From: Talaromyces rugulosus
Lineage: Eukaryota; Ascomycota; Eurotiomycetes; Eurotiales; Trichocomaceae
DNA: 64,000 bases
Direction: 5' to 3'
Assembly: GCF_013368755.1 (NCBI RefSeq)
Contig: NC_049562.1
Location: 1,860,001-1,924,000 of the forward strand
Of the stretch, positions 10,704 to 21,920 are shown piece after piece. The stretch's first letter is position 1. Every line of letters starts with the position of its first letter. Position numbers and translations under genes: made by a program. The notes beneath the pieces are model-generated. The model was given only the letters and a program-made list of their open reading frames with translations. It made no database searches and was not told the DNA's origin.

Positions 10704-13700
10704 ATGCCTTTGATCATGGACGAAAGCCTCGATGTCGACGATCTCTTTGGAGATCCTGCGTCCCTGGACCTCGCGTTGCCAGCTCCACAGCCTCCCAAAG
10801 GCCTCGCGCAACGCCTTGACGAGATGCGGGTATTGGGCTGCTGTCAGTATGTTGAAAACCCCCTTTTTTTCTATATGCTGCCAAGATCTCCCCCCGACTG
10901 ACAAAAATGCAGGAAGATTGCCTGGTCTAGACTGGGCTGCATTGCATACATATCCCAGGATAGCCTCAGTGTGGCCGTTCGCCACATGTCGTGCAATCCT
11001 TCCGATGGGAAATGGGAGCTGAGCGAAGAGTATCCGCTCCGCCAGCTGCCAGACATTCATGCTGGTCAGCCGTTGGCCCATTTGAGCTGGAATGAGACGG
11101 GAAGCGACTTGGCCATCTTTGATACGGCCGGCCGCATTTCCATCTTCTCCACCTCGACTGCTTTGAACAACGTATCGATAAGCCGTCAGACTATGCTCGA
11201 CCCGTCTGACGACAATGCCCAAGTCGTTGGAACCATGTGGATGAATCCGAACCGTGCCGTACGTCTCGAATGATAACCTACCTTCAAGTCGGCATCGATC
11301 ACTTACCAGCCATAATTTAGGTGCCTACTTTCAATCAAGCTACCAAGTTGAATGGGAGGTGGAATTACTCCCCTTTTCAGCGCAAACCGATTGGCCCTTT
11401 CCATCCCGCAGGCAAACCGGCTCTTCTTTGCGTGACTAGGGCTGGAATTATCAAGTTGATATACCAGAACCCCGACGCTAGATGGACAGAAATCAACGCC
11501 GAATTAAAGACTATTAGCCAGTCTGACCGCGTGTTGACACATGCCGCTTTTTTGGCTACTTCGAGTATGCATTTGGATTTCCTATTCTTCACTTGTGCGA
11601 CACAGCATGGCTAAAGCTTTTACTCTGTCTCTAGACGGCATTCTTGTCGTAACCCACTCTCTCTTGGAAAAAATCAGCGTATATCGAATCGAAATCACCT
11701 GGACTCCACCGCATTGGGACCAGAGCCAGCCCAAGCAGGCATCCGGCACACTAGCCTTTCCCGTCCCGGCCTTCAATATCACTCACACCAAAACAGAAGA
11801 TCCTGGCAGGATATTCAAGACCAACAGGGACGAAACTGGAAATATAGGAGAACCTGCTCCATATCAAAACTCCCTGTACCAAATCACTAGCCTTGATATT
11901 ATCGCCGGCCAACCGGATCATGCCGGCAGTTCATTTTCTGGCCCATGGATTCTTGCTATTTATTCGAGTCCAATCCAAAATACCGGCCATGACTTACGAC
12001 ACCAGCCACCGCCTTCTTCCATCATGGTCAGGTGGCAACTAGAGAGTACGGCCTTGAGCCTCCACCCCGTATTCGAGGAGCTGGTCCAGAAGAAAGCCAG
12101 TTCCCAGAACAAGGTAAAGTCGGAACCTAATAAAACATAAAGTCCTTATATTGATGTCGTTTAGACAAAACTAGAAATTCGACGACTAGAGGATATGAGC
12201 TCCGATAGATACATAGTCTCCGTCGATCAAATTGAGTTTGGGAATGTTCTCGCAGTAACATACGACGATAGCTCCATCTCCTTTTACAACCCAAAGACTA
12301 TGGCTAGCTTTGTCGGAACCGATGATCCTAGTACAGTGACTAGCATGTCTCAAGCAGGCTTTCACTATCCCCTTGATGTTTCCGGTTCGTGTAATTCTCC
12401 AACTATATTTTGTTATTTTGCACGCCTAATCTCCACTAGGCCTCTACACTTGCTTTTCTCCCAATGGCTGCGTTGCTGTTGTTCTAGATGGCGAGTGGAA
12501 AGCTCGACTTAGGCATATGGAACATTCTTTCCACACAGAAGGTGGCCTATATGACGAGAGTATGTTAGATACACCTACAAGGGACCTGAGTGAAAGCTAA
12601 TATTACCAACAGATAAATATTCTGCCGGAATCGCTGCTCTAGCGCTCGCATTTTGCCGCGGTTGTGCTATTGAATATAACACTGATGATGTTTTAACGGT
12701 GATTAAACGCAATATATCCCCTGGTAAGTTTCCTTTACGCAATGCAAAGAGTCGTACTAAATTGAAGTGCATCAGACGCCCAGAATGCAATTGTCAGCGA
12801 AGTGTACCGAGCGTTGCCCATTCACTGTAACTTCACCACTGAGCCGGATAAGCTTATGCAACACCATTTTGTCCCTCGTTGCCTAAGCTTGCAGGCTGCT
12901 CTTGGCTTCCAGAATCATTTCACATCTCGAAGCTTATCGTCGTCTGTTGCGTGGTCAATGCTCAATTTTCGGCATGCATCTATCCTATTCGTGTATTTTA
13001 TTACATACAGCAAGACATTCAAAGACCAGGAGTCATATGATCACGGTATGCTTTCATTTGTTTCTCTGCATGCCCTGTACACACTGACTTTTTGTTCGTC
13101 AGATGTTCTGCGAATGGTCCACGGCAACGTGAAGTGGGTCTTGGACTTGATTCTTTTTATATTGGATGATTTATTTCAACTTGCTCAAGAGTTTGAACCG
13201 CTTCTAGACGACCAGGAGGCTTTTGCACAAAAAGGTAAGGAGGAATTTACACGGCCATGTCCTTTTGACCATCGGCTAGCATACTAACAGGGAAACAGTG
13301 AAATCAACATCATCGCTCTCTCTCACACTTGTCCTCTCAAGCATGTCTCGGGCTTTCCTTAACTTCATCTGTCGAGGATTGCGCGGTTTATCTACCGGAC
13401 ACACGATGTTTCCTCTCACGGGCGATGCTCGGGCGTATTATGCTGAATTCTTTCAAATGATAAACAACTGCCCAGTCCCAATCAATATATACGAGAAATT
13501 CTTGGTTGAACTCGACAATGCCGTTCGCTTTGCGTACCAGGGTGTCGGGTTCGAAGACAACGAACGCCGTTCTCCAGAGAAAGAACTCCTGATCAACTCC
13601 CGCATTCCTGCCGTTTTTGTTCCGGCCGTTAGTACCCTATTCAAACAGATTATCCCGAGCACGAAAACCCAGATCAACCAGATGGCCATATATCTCACGG

Positions 13701-14029
13701 ACTTTAGTTGGCTTGGGTTGTCTACTGATCGTCGCACCGAATATTACCGCCGGACTCGGCAGGTTGACATACTGAGAAAGATTCCTATGCGACGATCTAA
13801 CCTGAATAACGATGCCAACAAGGATTCCACATCGAGCTCCGTAACACATCGACGCTGCATTCGTTGCTGTGAGATATCGGGAGAGCCTTCGTCCCCTAGG
13901 ACTGCGCAATATTACAGGCTGGTTCTGCGAATGCAACTCATGAAAAATTGTCTCTGCGGTGGAATGTGGACGTTTGAGGCTGGGCCTCCACAATTGAATG
14001 GCGCTGTACAGGGCCAAAAAGGAAAATGA
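10704..14029 (+). CDS. MED16: Mediator complex subunit 16 (Sin4)
   Basis: A multi-exon gene of roughly 900-950 residues. Visible junctions include 10843/10912 ([15 protein letters not shown]), 11258/11322 ([13 protein letters not shown]), the introns near 11563-11633, 12114-12163, 12385-12439, 12558-12611, 12722-12775, 13046-13101 and 13234-13299. N-terminal sequence ([33 protein letters not shown]) and the beta-propeller-like first half, followed by a helical C-terminal half ending in a Cys-rich segment ([13 protein letters not shown] and [15 protein letters not shown]), match fungal Med16. It belongs to the Mediator tail module and transmits activator signals to RNA polymerase II in the nucleus. 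The start at 10704 precedes a second in-frame ATG at 10716. The smaller junctions are my best reading and could shift by a few codons. Confidence 0.88.
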
Positions 14030-14392
14030 TGGAGACGGTAATGGTAAAAACCAATATGGCATGTATATAGGAAAATGCAGTTTTGGTTGTCATGCCTATA
14101 TTGATCATTCGAGAAGGGAATCTACGTTTATTAAATGTAGAACAGTGTTAAATAACTAGGATAAGAATTATGTCATGTCAAAAATTTCCATTGCTCATAT
14201 TAAGATGATGGAAATATGAAGTCTGCATCTCGTTTTGTTTTTTGTAAGATACAATTCCCGCTCTTTATTTGATGATCGACCCATGAAAAAAGGGAAAAAA
14301 ACAACCCATAATAGATTCGTCGACGGAAATCAGAAAACAACCAGTGACAAACTACCCACACCCCCAACGACACAGTCATGAATCACACCATT
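14030..14392. other. Convergent 3-prime flanks of MED16 and RPL35
   Basis: About 360 bp of AT-rich sequence between two convergent stop codons. It presumably holds both 3-prime UTRs and poly(A) signals; nothing else is recognised. Confidence 0.5.
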
Positions 14393-15179
14393 TTAAGCCT
14401 GTAAAACATATGTCAACACTACATAATGGGTTATATAGGGGAAACATCTCGCAAACATACCTTGACAGCATACTTCCGCTGGGGGAAGTGCACGTTCTTC
14501 TTGCGCTGCTTCTCGGTGATGAGAGAAGCCTCGTTCTTGGTGAGTCGTCGACGGATGGCACGGGTGTGCTTTGGTCGGAGGTCGAGAGGGAGGTACTTCT
14601 TGCTCTTGTAGAACAGGCGGAGTTGAGCGCGCTGGTTGGCCTTGATGACGGTCAAGATGCGGGCAATCGACTTGCGAACATCGTGGCTATATATCAAAAA
14701 GATTGCGGTTAGCAGTTGCTCACGCACACGAATTTTAAAAATTCCTCGTCTGTAGCCAAAAAGAAGTTCGAAAAGGGTGGCCTTTCGCAGGGTTGCCCGG
14801 AAATTCAATCAATTTGTTGGTCGTCTTGCTTTTTTTTAAAATTGTTTCTTTCTGTGCGTCCCTGGAATGGCCTCCCGTCTCTTCGATTCGGTGTTGCAGA
14901 CGTTGGATGTGGTATATAAAAGTCGACGGTTCAACGTACATTCTGTTCAACTTGGAGGAAGCACCCTGGGAGATCTTCTGAACACGGAGCTGACCGAGTT
15001 CAGTCTTCAACTCATCGAGTTGCTTGGAGAGATCATCCTTGCTCTTTCCCCAGAGCTGGTTGGTCTTGACCTTGGCGCTCGACTAAATTGCAGAGAAAAA
15101 AAGTAATAATCAGTATTCGTCGCTGTGGTTGTATTGATTGACACAAAAATAAATCGGGCGTTCCCAGGGAACATACCAT
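14393..15179 (-). CDS. RPL35: 60S ribosomal protein L35 (uL29)
   Basis: Exons 15179-15177, 15082-14940, 14686-14461 and 14398-14393 sum to 378 nt, 125 residues, the normal length. The protein reads [19 protein letters not shown], then [37 protein letters not shown], and ends QRKYAVKA. uL29 sits near the polypeptide exit tunnel of the large subunit. The architecture is striking: the first coding exon is only the ATG and the last is GCT-TAA. Both are strongly supported, because without them the protein would lack its start and its conserved C-terminal Ala. The second intron is about 250 nt; I looked for box C/D or H/ACA snoRNA signatures in it and found none convincing. Confidence 0.94.
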
Positions 15180-15543
15180 GTTGTGCGGCTGCGAGTCGTT
15201 GTCGTTAATTGTCGAGTTGGAGGATTGAAGATAGCAGCAAACGTCGATTTTTGCGGGTTGTGGGACTAGGGCTTCTCGCGAAAGTCGAGCGTGATTGCGC
15301 TAGTCCATATTGGGCCGCGGGTTTTGGATTGGGCTTAGTCATGATAACAAGTCACGTGCAAGACGGGACTGTGGCTGGTGAGACGAATCCGGCATATGTC
15401 ATTGCCTCGGGGGACCCATCATAACGTTTCAGACCATGATTCGCCCGCTCTTTCTTTAACGAGATATTTGTATAACTTATTTACGTTGAAATAACCTCAT
15501 TTTCTTGGCTGTCACGACTCTCCTGGTTATTCCCCAATTCACA
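15180..15543. promoter_or_regulatory. Shared divergent promoter RPL35 / GOS1
   Basis: 364 bp between divergent start codons. It has a TCACGTG element (15352-15358), a CTAGGGCTT motif near 15266 reminiscent of the RGGGCTY-type motifs of fungal ribosomal protein promoters, and CCAAT-like ATTGGGC repeats near 15310 and 15328. The site assignments are by eye. Confidence 0.4.
15353..15358. promoter_or_regulatory. CACGTG E-box (TCACGTG context) between RPL35 and GOS1
   Basis: Palindromic CACGTG preceded by T, about 175 bp upstream of the RPL35 ATG and 185 bp upstream of the GOS1 ATG. Cbf1-like bHLH factors bind this core; in several non-Saccharomyces fungi Cbf1 takes part in ribosomal protein gene control. 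Confidence 0.35.
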
Positions 15544-16366
15544 ATGACCACGTCCACTGGTGGTGGATGGGCTCAGCTCCGACAGCAGGCAAGATCGCTC
15601 GAGACTCAGGTACAACCAATCTTTCTGACCCCTGATACCTTTGAGACTGTCGCTAATAGTTCTTCTACGTGCGGATGTAGACCGAAAGCCTTTTTCATAC
15701 ATACTCGCAATATGCATCCATGTCACAGCTCCCCGCGAAACCGTCGGAAGAACAGCTAAGAGTCGAGGACCAACTCCGGGAACTCCTCGAAAAGGTACGG
15801 ATGAATCCCCCAACACATATAAACCCAAAGAGCAGCGTTTAATGATTTTTTTTTTTCACTAGCGTGAATCTCTGATCAACCAACTCACCCGCCTGCTTGA
15901 CTCGGAAGCAAGTCTTACCTCCTCCGGACTCAAACAAAACTATCTGGTGCGCCATCGCGAAGTGCTCGTGGAACATCGCCGGGAACTGCAGCGTCTCTCT
16001 TCGAGTATATCCGAAGCCCGCGATCGGGCAAATCTTCTTTCGAATGTTCGCTCCGACATCGACGCTTACCGATCTTCCAACCCGCATGCTGCAGAGGCCG
16101 AATACATGCTTGAGGAACGAGGGCGTATCGACAACAGTCACAATATGATGGATAGGGTTCTGTCCCAGGCATACGCTGTCAATGAAAACTTTGGCCTGCA
16201 AGGTGAAACCCTAGCCAGCATCAACCGGCGCATTGTCGGCGCGGCCGGACAGATTCCAGGCATGAACTCGTTGATCGGCAAAATCGGCGCCAAACGGAGG
16301 CGAGATGGCATTATCCTTGGTGTTTTCATTGGGTTTTGCTGTCTCATGCTTTTCATATTCAGCTAA
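15544..16366 (+). CDS. GOS1: Golgi Qb-SNARE Gos1 (GS28)
   Basis: Exons 15544-15609, 15681-15794 and 15863-16366 give 227 residues, the usual length. It starts MTTSTGGGWAQLRQQARSLE, a conserved N-terminus of the family, with heptad-rich helices (RDRANLLSNVRSDIDAYRSS). The SNARE motif precedes a C-terminal membrane anchor (GIILGVFIGFCCLMLFIFS) that ends the protein, so it is tail-anchored and cytosol-facing. Gos1 acts in intra-Golgi and ER-Golgi vesicle fusion with Sed5, Ykt6 and Sft1. The gene converges on ATP10, with 280 bp between stops. Confidence 0.93.
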
Positions 16367-16646
16367 TTTACGGCATCGAGCTGGATCTCGGGTATGCTCT
16401 TCGCGTTTATCCCTTTTTTTTTAAAAATGTTTATACTAGTATGGGAATGGGTCTGGCGTCTGCAATTCGGCCTGATCGGTCAACTCGAAGCGGCATTGTT
16501 TCTTCTTCTTTTTAATTGGATATATGTATTGTGCATATATAATTATGGATGTGGTTAATCTATGGTACATTGTCTGAATAGTTGCGATTAGATGGGAGAG
16601 ATCGCCCGGTGTTTTTTTCAAGCAGCAGTGTTATTCTCCTGCAAAA

Positions 16647-17738
16647 TCAAGGATTTCCTGCCACGTTTTGATGCGGAATCACTCTAGGCTTGGGCTTGCC
16701 TGGTTTTTTCCCTTTGGTGTTGATAGGAGTACTTTTCTCACGAATCAATTTTAGAAGACCGGCATTCAGCGACTCCTTCTCATCAGGCTCTGCAGATCCA
16801 CTTCCAGCCCATCGGATGTGTCCGGCATCATCTAGGAGATAGACGTAGCCGACTTTGCTGTTGAGCATCCCGATTGCTTCTTTAATCGCATTGGTCATGC
16901 CCTTTTGCACTAGGAAATACCGATCATGTTGTTCAACGGGCAGCTGTTGTCGCATTCTCCACATGAACTTCTTCACCAACCACGCTTTCAGTGCGCTCTC
17001 TTCCACGTTGATTGATATCCTCTGTGCTATGGATGTCTTATCGGTGGCAAGCGCCTCAAAAAGACCCGGGTTCTGTTTCACATCTGTGAATGTGGCGACT
17101 TGCTGTTCGGCCCATAGACTGGAGAACAAGCTGATGACAGAGATTTTCCCCCGCGTGATCGTCGTTGTGTCTTTGGGTTTGTTTTGCGATGCGAGGGTGA
17201 TGCCGTAGAGATTGGGGAAGAATAGCGCCAGCTCTCTTTTGAATAACCGTGGATTTGATCGGAATGTCTTGCCTTCATTATATTTCAAGTTGGTCCATTC
17301 TCTAAAGTAGGGCTTGATAAACTCCTTTTTTCTAAGTGACGCGACGAGAAAAAAGAGTTAGCAAAGTACTCTAGCACCGCAATTATCCAGTCAAACCGGG
17401 ATGAATTCTCACAGCTCATTCCGTCGCGCAATATGTTTCTCGCGGTCGACAAAATCATCACGACGTTCTTGCAACGAGCGCTTGTCGACTCCGGTATTTT
17501 GCCCCGGAAATGGAGGGTATGAAAGGCCAAGCGGTCGGTCGAGTAAGAGAGGTGCTCCTATCTCGGGTTGGGAGGAGTTCTCCGATGGTGACGGTGGTTG
17601 TTCCGTTGAACGGGCTGCTGTGCTTTTATTGCTGGCATAGCGGAGACTGGCCAGAGGACCCCTGGAGGCCTGGAGTTGGCAGCGTAGGCAGCGACTGTCT
17701 CTCAGGAGATAAGATAGACGCGACTTTGCTGCAAGCAT
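16647..17738 (-). CDS. ATP10: Mitochondrial ATP synthase assembly factor Atp10
   Basis: Exons 17738-17413 and 17331-16647 give 336 residues. The N-terminus (MLAAKSRLSYLLRDSRCLR) is basic and lacks acidic residues, a likely mitochondrial presequence. The Atp10 core follows: REWTNLKYNEGKTFRSNPRL, FPNLYGITL, VISLFSSLWAEQQVATF, VEESALKAWLVKKFMWRMR, and GYVYLLDDAGHIRWAGSGSA. Atp10 is an inner-membrane/matrix-side chaperone for Atp6 incorporation into the Fo sector. The C-terminal 40 residues are Lys/Pro-rich and probably disordered. Confidence 0.92.
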
Positions 17739-17886
17739 CGTGGCGGTAGTTTTGTTGGAGGGTTCGCAAGGTGCAAAAGCGAAGCCGCCAAAACTGCTCT
17801 GACATTAGCGCAGATCCGGAGCTTATACTAACTCCACCAATTCTACAATTTTTACTTATTAGCAGAACTTCAAACTACTTGGCTCA

Positions 17887-18669
17887 ATGGATACTGTAAC
17901 ATTTGAATCTGATTATTTGGACAACTTAAATGATCTTCAACTTGTATTCTCAGACTCGACTAATGATCGCATGGTTTTTGGTTTCTTGTCACTTGTTGCG
18001 TTGGAGCCGCACAGCTTCCGCTCATATCCGCAATAGCCTTGAATGTCTATTTAGTTTCAAGCGTATTTTCAGGAGGGGTAATGGTGATTTACGGTTTAGA
18101 TTTTATCAGTTCGGCACAAAGGAGTAACAAGCGATATGATGCTGAAGTCGCAATCATTATGAACAAAATATTAAACTACGTTTCTCGCAAATCAGGAGAC
18201 GAACTCCCTTTTATACCGGCATATGAGGTTAAGCAGCGAAATGGAAAGGATCATACCGATTTGTGTATGTATCACATAAAGCCTCATTGGTAAAAACTCG
18301 ATAAAAGACGAGCAAACCTAAATAACTGTTTTATCTAGGGATCGTGATTGATGATATAGTCTACGATTGTTCTACCTTTGCTCGCCGCCACCCTGGGGGA
18401 GAGACGGTAATCAAAAACTTTGGAGGCAAAGATTGTACTTGTAGGTGAAACAGAGAAATTTTTCGAAAGAAACTTTTATTTTCTGACTTCTCATTTCTCC
18501 CACTTTAGGGCAGTATCATGATATCCATGGCATGCGAAGCAACAACGCTGCCTCTCAATGGTTGCCCAAGCTTAGAATTGGCAGAACTAAGGAGGTGGGA
18601 AATCCATATGATAAACCCAGGACGGAGCATGTTGAATTCATGAGGCTTTCTATTACTGGGAATACGTAG
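17887..18669 (+). CDS. Small cytochrome b5-like heme-binding protein
   Basis: Exons 18015-18264, 18339-18440 and 18509-18669 are well supported by splice sites and by the protein. The first exon (17887-17943) is inferred from a plausible donor and an in-frame ATG; the whole model closes at 189 residues. The N-terminal part has a hydrophobic segment (LISAIALNVYLVSSVF, then VMVIYGL), possibly a membrane anchor. The cytochrome b5 fold starts at IPAYEVKQRNGKDHTDLW, with axial heme ligands H120 in HPGGE and H143 in WQYHDIHG; GKDCTWQ is typical of fungal b5-like proteins. Such proteins pass electrons to desaturases, hydroxylases or P450s. It sits at the edge of the accessory island and converges on the zinc-cluster regulator with 79 bp between stops. 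The substrate partner is unknown, and the N-terminus is uncertain. Confidence 0.75.
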
Positions 18670-18748
18670 ATGGATATGTTAAGTAAAAGTTATTGCAAAT
18701 GTGTTTATTTATAAAGTTAGCATAGTATTATTTCATCCTCTCTGAGGC

Positions 18749-20602
18749 TTAAAATATTGCTGCCGAAAAGTCAAGAGGATCCCGTATAAAGGCCTGCCAG
18801 TCCATAGGATTCACAAAATCGGGAAGGTTGAGACCATTGTTGGTATCATTTTGCCAAAGCAACGACCCATCCATGCTGTTAATATCGGTAGCAACACTTT
18901 GTTGTTCTATAGCAGGGTGCTGTTCCTGCTCTTGCTCGGATGTTTGGTCCATAAATAGCGATTTCCCTAGAAGAGCCGCATCTTGCTCCTTTCGCCGCTG
19001 TGATAGACGAACAAATAGTTCAATAGTCTCGTATGCTTGATGGGATTTAGGAGTCCCAAAGTGATCGGCGGCCTTTTTCAGAACAGCAACGGAATCATGG
19101 ACGTGCGTCAGGGAATCCGAAGTGTCAATCACCAAGAGGATGCAAGTGAATTGAAAAGGCACATTATTGACGTGCCACCAGGGACAATTTGAATCAATGC
19201 ATCGGCGGGATGCCTCAAGGCCTCGGCGCCCAAGGTTAATAACCCTATCAACGGCCGTCTTATTGACACTTAAACCGAGAAGTTGAAGGCGTCTGTAGAT
19301 AGTGAAAGCTAAGACACTCTGGGAAAGAATCAGCGCGTCAACTTCAAAATCATATTTTTCTAATTCTTCCAAGGAGTTTTCCAAATTTACGGCCGGTATA
19401 TCGTTGTCTGGGTCTAGATTCTCGGAGAGTTGGAATAGAGAAATCAAGGTAGAGGTATAATCGCCATCTCGGCTCTCTGGTTTAGGGAGGGGCCAAGAGG
19501 CTCCACGAAGAATGACTCTTGATCTCCCATATTCAAAAGAAATCCAGGTATTCAAGAGTCTTCCAATCCAGATAATTCGCCTCTTTGTTTCAACTTCCTG
19601 GTGCCCTTGCCCTGCACTGTTTGATGGCGGCGTTGCGGTGTCGGCGTAAACCAGCGACACGACACCAGAGGCAGATTCCTGGTGTATCCCAGTTGCTTCA
19701 ATAATATGAAGTGCAATACAGCTGGCCATCCATGCTGCATGCGGAGATATGCTGCATCGCAGGTATAACGTACGCAGAAGCCAGCCTGCCGCGTCATCAA
19801 GGGTTGGCTTCGTGATGGTACCAGATGTCTCGAGGATCTCCTTGGCGCATTCGACTAGATGACGCTCTTGTTCCCAATTTGCCTGGAATGAGAATAATGA
19901 TCCCAACGCCGCAACTCCGCATAACACAGTGTCATATTCATTCGTTGTATGAGGATCTTCCCATCGCCGTTGTGCAGTCGCGCATACCGTCTGCAGATCT
20001 AGGAAGCCATAAATAGGATGAACACGTTTCTTATAGACTTGGCACAGCTCCAGCCAAGAACTATAAGGTAAGACCCAAGTGATGCTCTTCTCAGACCGCC
20101 GCGGGCTATGGCGGATCCCCAGGTTCCAGCCGGGACAATCTCCCTGTTGCACATTGTTTCTAGAGTTCAACTTCAAGCCGAGAGTACGCGGGAAAAGCAC
20201 ACCAGAGTTGGCTTCCATGTACCGCTTTGTGGAAGCTGACTGAATCTGGACAGTCTCGTGACTCTCATCATTGGCATTGTTATTGTTGTTGCTAGTATTC
20301 CCGGCATTCTTGGGAGAAGACTTGTCCGGCGGTTCCTGCGGCGACGTGCCAACTTGGGGACTGGACTCCTGATACTGACGGTGCCGCAGCAATGTTGCAG
20401 CTGACTTCCTTGGCCGAGCCGGTTTATCATAATAACATTCATAATCGTATCGGGTGCAGGTTGCGCAAGGGTTTCCTCCATCGCACTTCCGCTTCCGAAC
20501 TTTGCATGGGGTGCAGGCAAGCCTAGTCCGGTTCCGACGAGCGGTTCTTGCTGGCCCTAATGGCGGGAATTGCGGCGGCTCTGCTGGGATGTTGGAATTC
20601 AT
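18749..20602 (-). CDS. Zn(II)2Cys6 transcription factor with fungal-specific regulatory domain
   Basis: A single uninterrupted frame of 617 residues. The zinc cluster uses C30, C33, C40, C46, C49 and C56 (motif CTPCKVRKRKCDGG then NPCATCTRYDYEC), with a basic linker and an Asn-rich stretch (residues about 100-115). The middle region matches the fungal-specific transcription factor domain: WEDPHTTNEYDTVLCGVAAL, then SISPHAAWMASCIALHI and KRRIIWIGRLLNTWISFEYG. The tail is Gln/Asn rich and could activate transcription. Such proteins usually bind CGG-based half sites and often control the metabolic genes beside them, so it is the prime candidate regulator for the oxygenase, triple hydrolase and transporter to its right. 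It is not close to any regulator I can name. Confidence 0.9.
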   Translation of the reverse strand: MNSNIPAEPPQFPPLGPARTARRNRTRLACTPCKVRKRKCDGGNPCATCTRYDYECYYDKPARPRKSAATLLRHRQYQESSPQVGTSPQEPPDKSSPKNAGNTSNNNNNANDESHETVQIQSASTKRYMEANSGVLFPRTLGLKLNSRNNVQQGDCPGWNLGIRHSPRRSEKSITWVLPYSSWLELCQVYKKRVHPIYGFLDLQTVCATAQRRWEDPHTTNEYDTVLCGVAALGSLFSFQANWEQERHLVECAKEILETSGTITKPTLDDAAGWLLRTLYLRCSISPHAAWMASCIALHIIEATGIHQESASGVVSLVYADTATPPSNSAGQGHQEVETKRRIIWIGRLLNTWISFEYGRSRVILRGASWPLPKPESRDGDYTSTLISLFQLSENLDPDNDIPAVNLENSLEELEKYDFEVDALILSQSVLAFTIYRRLQLLGLSVNKTAVDRVINLGRRGLEASRRCIDSNCPWWHVNNVPFQFTCILLVIDTSDSLTHVHDSVAVLKKAADHFGTPKSHQAYETIELFVRLSQRRKEQDAALLGKSLFMDQTSEQEQEQHPAIEQQSVATDINSMDGSLLWQNDTNNGLNLPDFVNPMDWQAFIRDPLDFSAAIF

Positions 20603-21004
20603 CTTTCGATTTGCATATGCTTTCTTGATAGGTGTAGTTAGGAAGACGGATGGTGGTAGTTATTCCGCTACTTCAGGGTGAGATCTTCCGCAGCTTCCCG
20701 CATCTCCGCTCTGCCGCTTCTCTGCTATTATTATTATTGGCCCAATCACAGAGGCATCTTCAACTTCAAATTTCTAGGTCGTGAATTTCGTCTTGGGGAA
20801 GCTGGCTAGAATATCAAATGTCTCTTCTCGGCCAGTGCGTCACTTCTCAAGTGCTGCTTCCTATTGGCCAGATTGGATGTGTATTTCACGTTGTAAGTAA
20901 CATATAAGGAAGTATTCTTAGTGTCGATTTATTTCCATTTGCATAGCAGGACATAGGAAAGGTTACTTAAAGCCAATACATTCTGATATATGACTATTAG
21001 TGTA
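20603..21004. other. Promoter of the Zn2Cys6 regulator; no gene
   Basis: About 400 bp containing an (ATT)n microsatellite (20727-20741) and CCAAT/ATTGG elements near 20740, 20863 and 20872. A TGATAG GATA-type motif lies near 20624. No other gene was seen. Confidence 0.4.
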
Positions 21005-21920
21005 CTACTTCAACTTGTCCAGACCGGTACCATGAGACAAGCCCTCATCCTAGAGAACTTGAGTCAGACTATCAACCTCGTTAAGTATTACATTAAGGAG
21101 AAATCTTACCAAAGCAGTACTTTCCAGATTAGTACTTGCATATTTCGTTGACTCGGCATTTTCGCCACACCAAAACTTGCTTGTCTAACCCTGGATGATC
21201 TGGGTGACCACTTCATTCGAATACTCCGCCAAAGCCATTCGTGGTCTTCCATCTTCACCACGCGCTCTAGCAGCAATAATGTCCTCAATAGACTTGTAAA
21301 GAGAGTCGTCTGGAAGCTTGAAATCGCCAAAGTACGTCTGACCCATCGTTTTGACCGCCCCTGTGACGATGGAAAGAACTTTGACGTTGAACGGACCTAG
21401 CTCTAAACGCAGAGTCTCAGCAATGAGCTCAAGAGAGCTTTTTGTGCCCGCGTAGGTGCCTAAAAACAGGATTAGTCTCTTTGAGCAGAAGAAGGGTTCC
21501 TGTTGAATCGAGAACCCACCCATATATGGAACATGGAGATAACCCGCTATCGAAGTGATGAAGACCAACATTCCTTGTGCCTGGATAAGCAGCGGAGCAA
21601 AAGCCTGAGTAACCGCTACCGGTCCAAGAACATTAGTCTCATACAATTCCCTCGCGGCATCAAGGTCTTGGTCGAGAATGGGCATGAAGTAGTATCTTTG
21701 CCTCGGAGTTGCATGCCAAGTTCCGTTTCCATGATTCTTGCGACATTACTGACCAGGTTCCGGCTGCCCTGGAATTTTCGAGCCCATTCGTACCACCACT
21801 TACCGTATACTGTCGGCTCATACGGCTCATCAGTCTTTTTGTCTGAGGGCCACGGAATGCGCCGTAGACTATTAGCAAGCTAAGGCCACTCGAATTCAAG
21901 GCGTTGAAAACTACGGTTAG
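21005..21920 (-). pseudogene. Decayed short-chain dehydrogenase/reductase (AYR1-like SDR)
   Basis: On the reverse strand, clear SDR sequence runs from MPILDQDLDAARELYETNV (near 21685) through SIAGYL. A 63-nt in-frame intron (about 21520-21458) follows, then the active-site TYAGTKSSLELIAETLRLEL (Tyr and Lys of YxxxK present) and the tail. The frame then meets a TAG stop at 21187-21185, yet the expected sequence continues after it (TSKFWCGENAESTKYAS) and, across a further intron, ends in HGTGLDKLK with a normal stop at 21005. Upstream, the NAD(P)-binding TGxxxGxG and the NNAG motif expected just before MPILD are missing; 21690-21920 holds only scrambled fragments (LVSNVAR in another frame may be a degraded LVNNAG). 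A shortened product from 21685 would lack cofactor binding. Sequencing error could explain the single stop, but not also the missing N-terminus. Confidence 0.75.

Noticed and set aside
14687..14939. snoRNA inside the second L35 intron
   Set aside because: Ribosomal protein introns can host snoRNAs, but no convincing C/D boxes or H/ACA hairpin pair could be found by eye.
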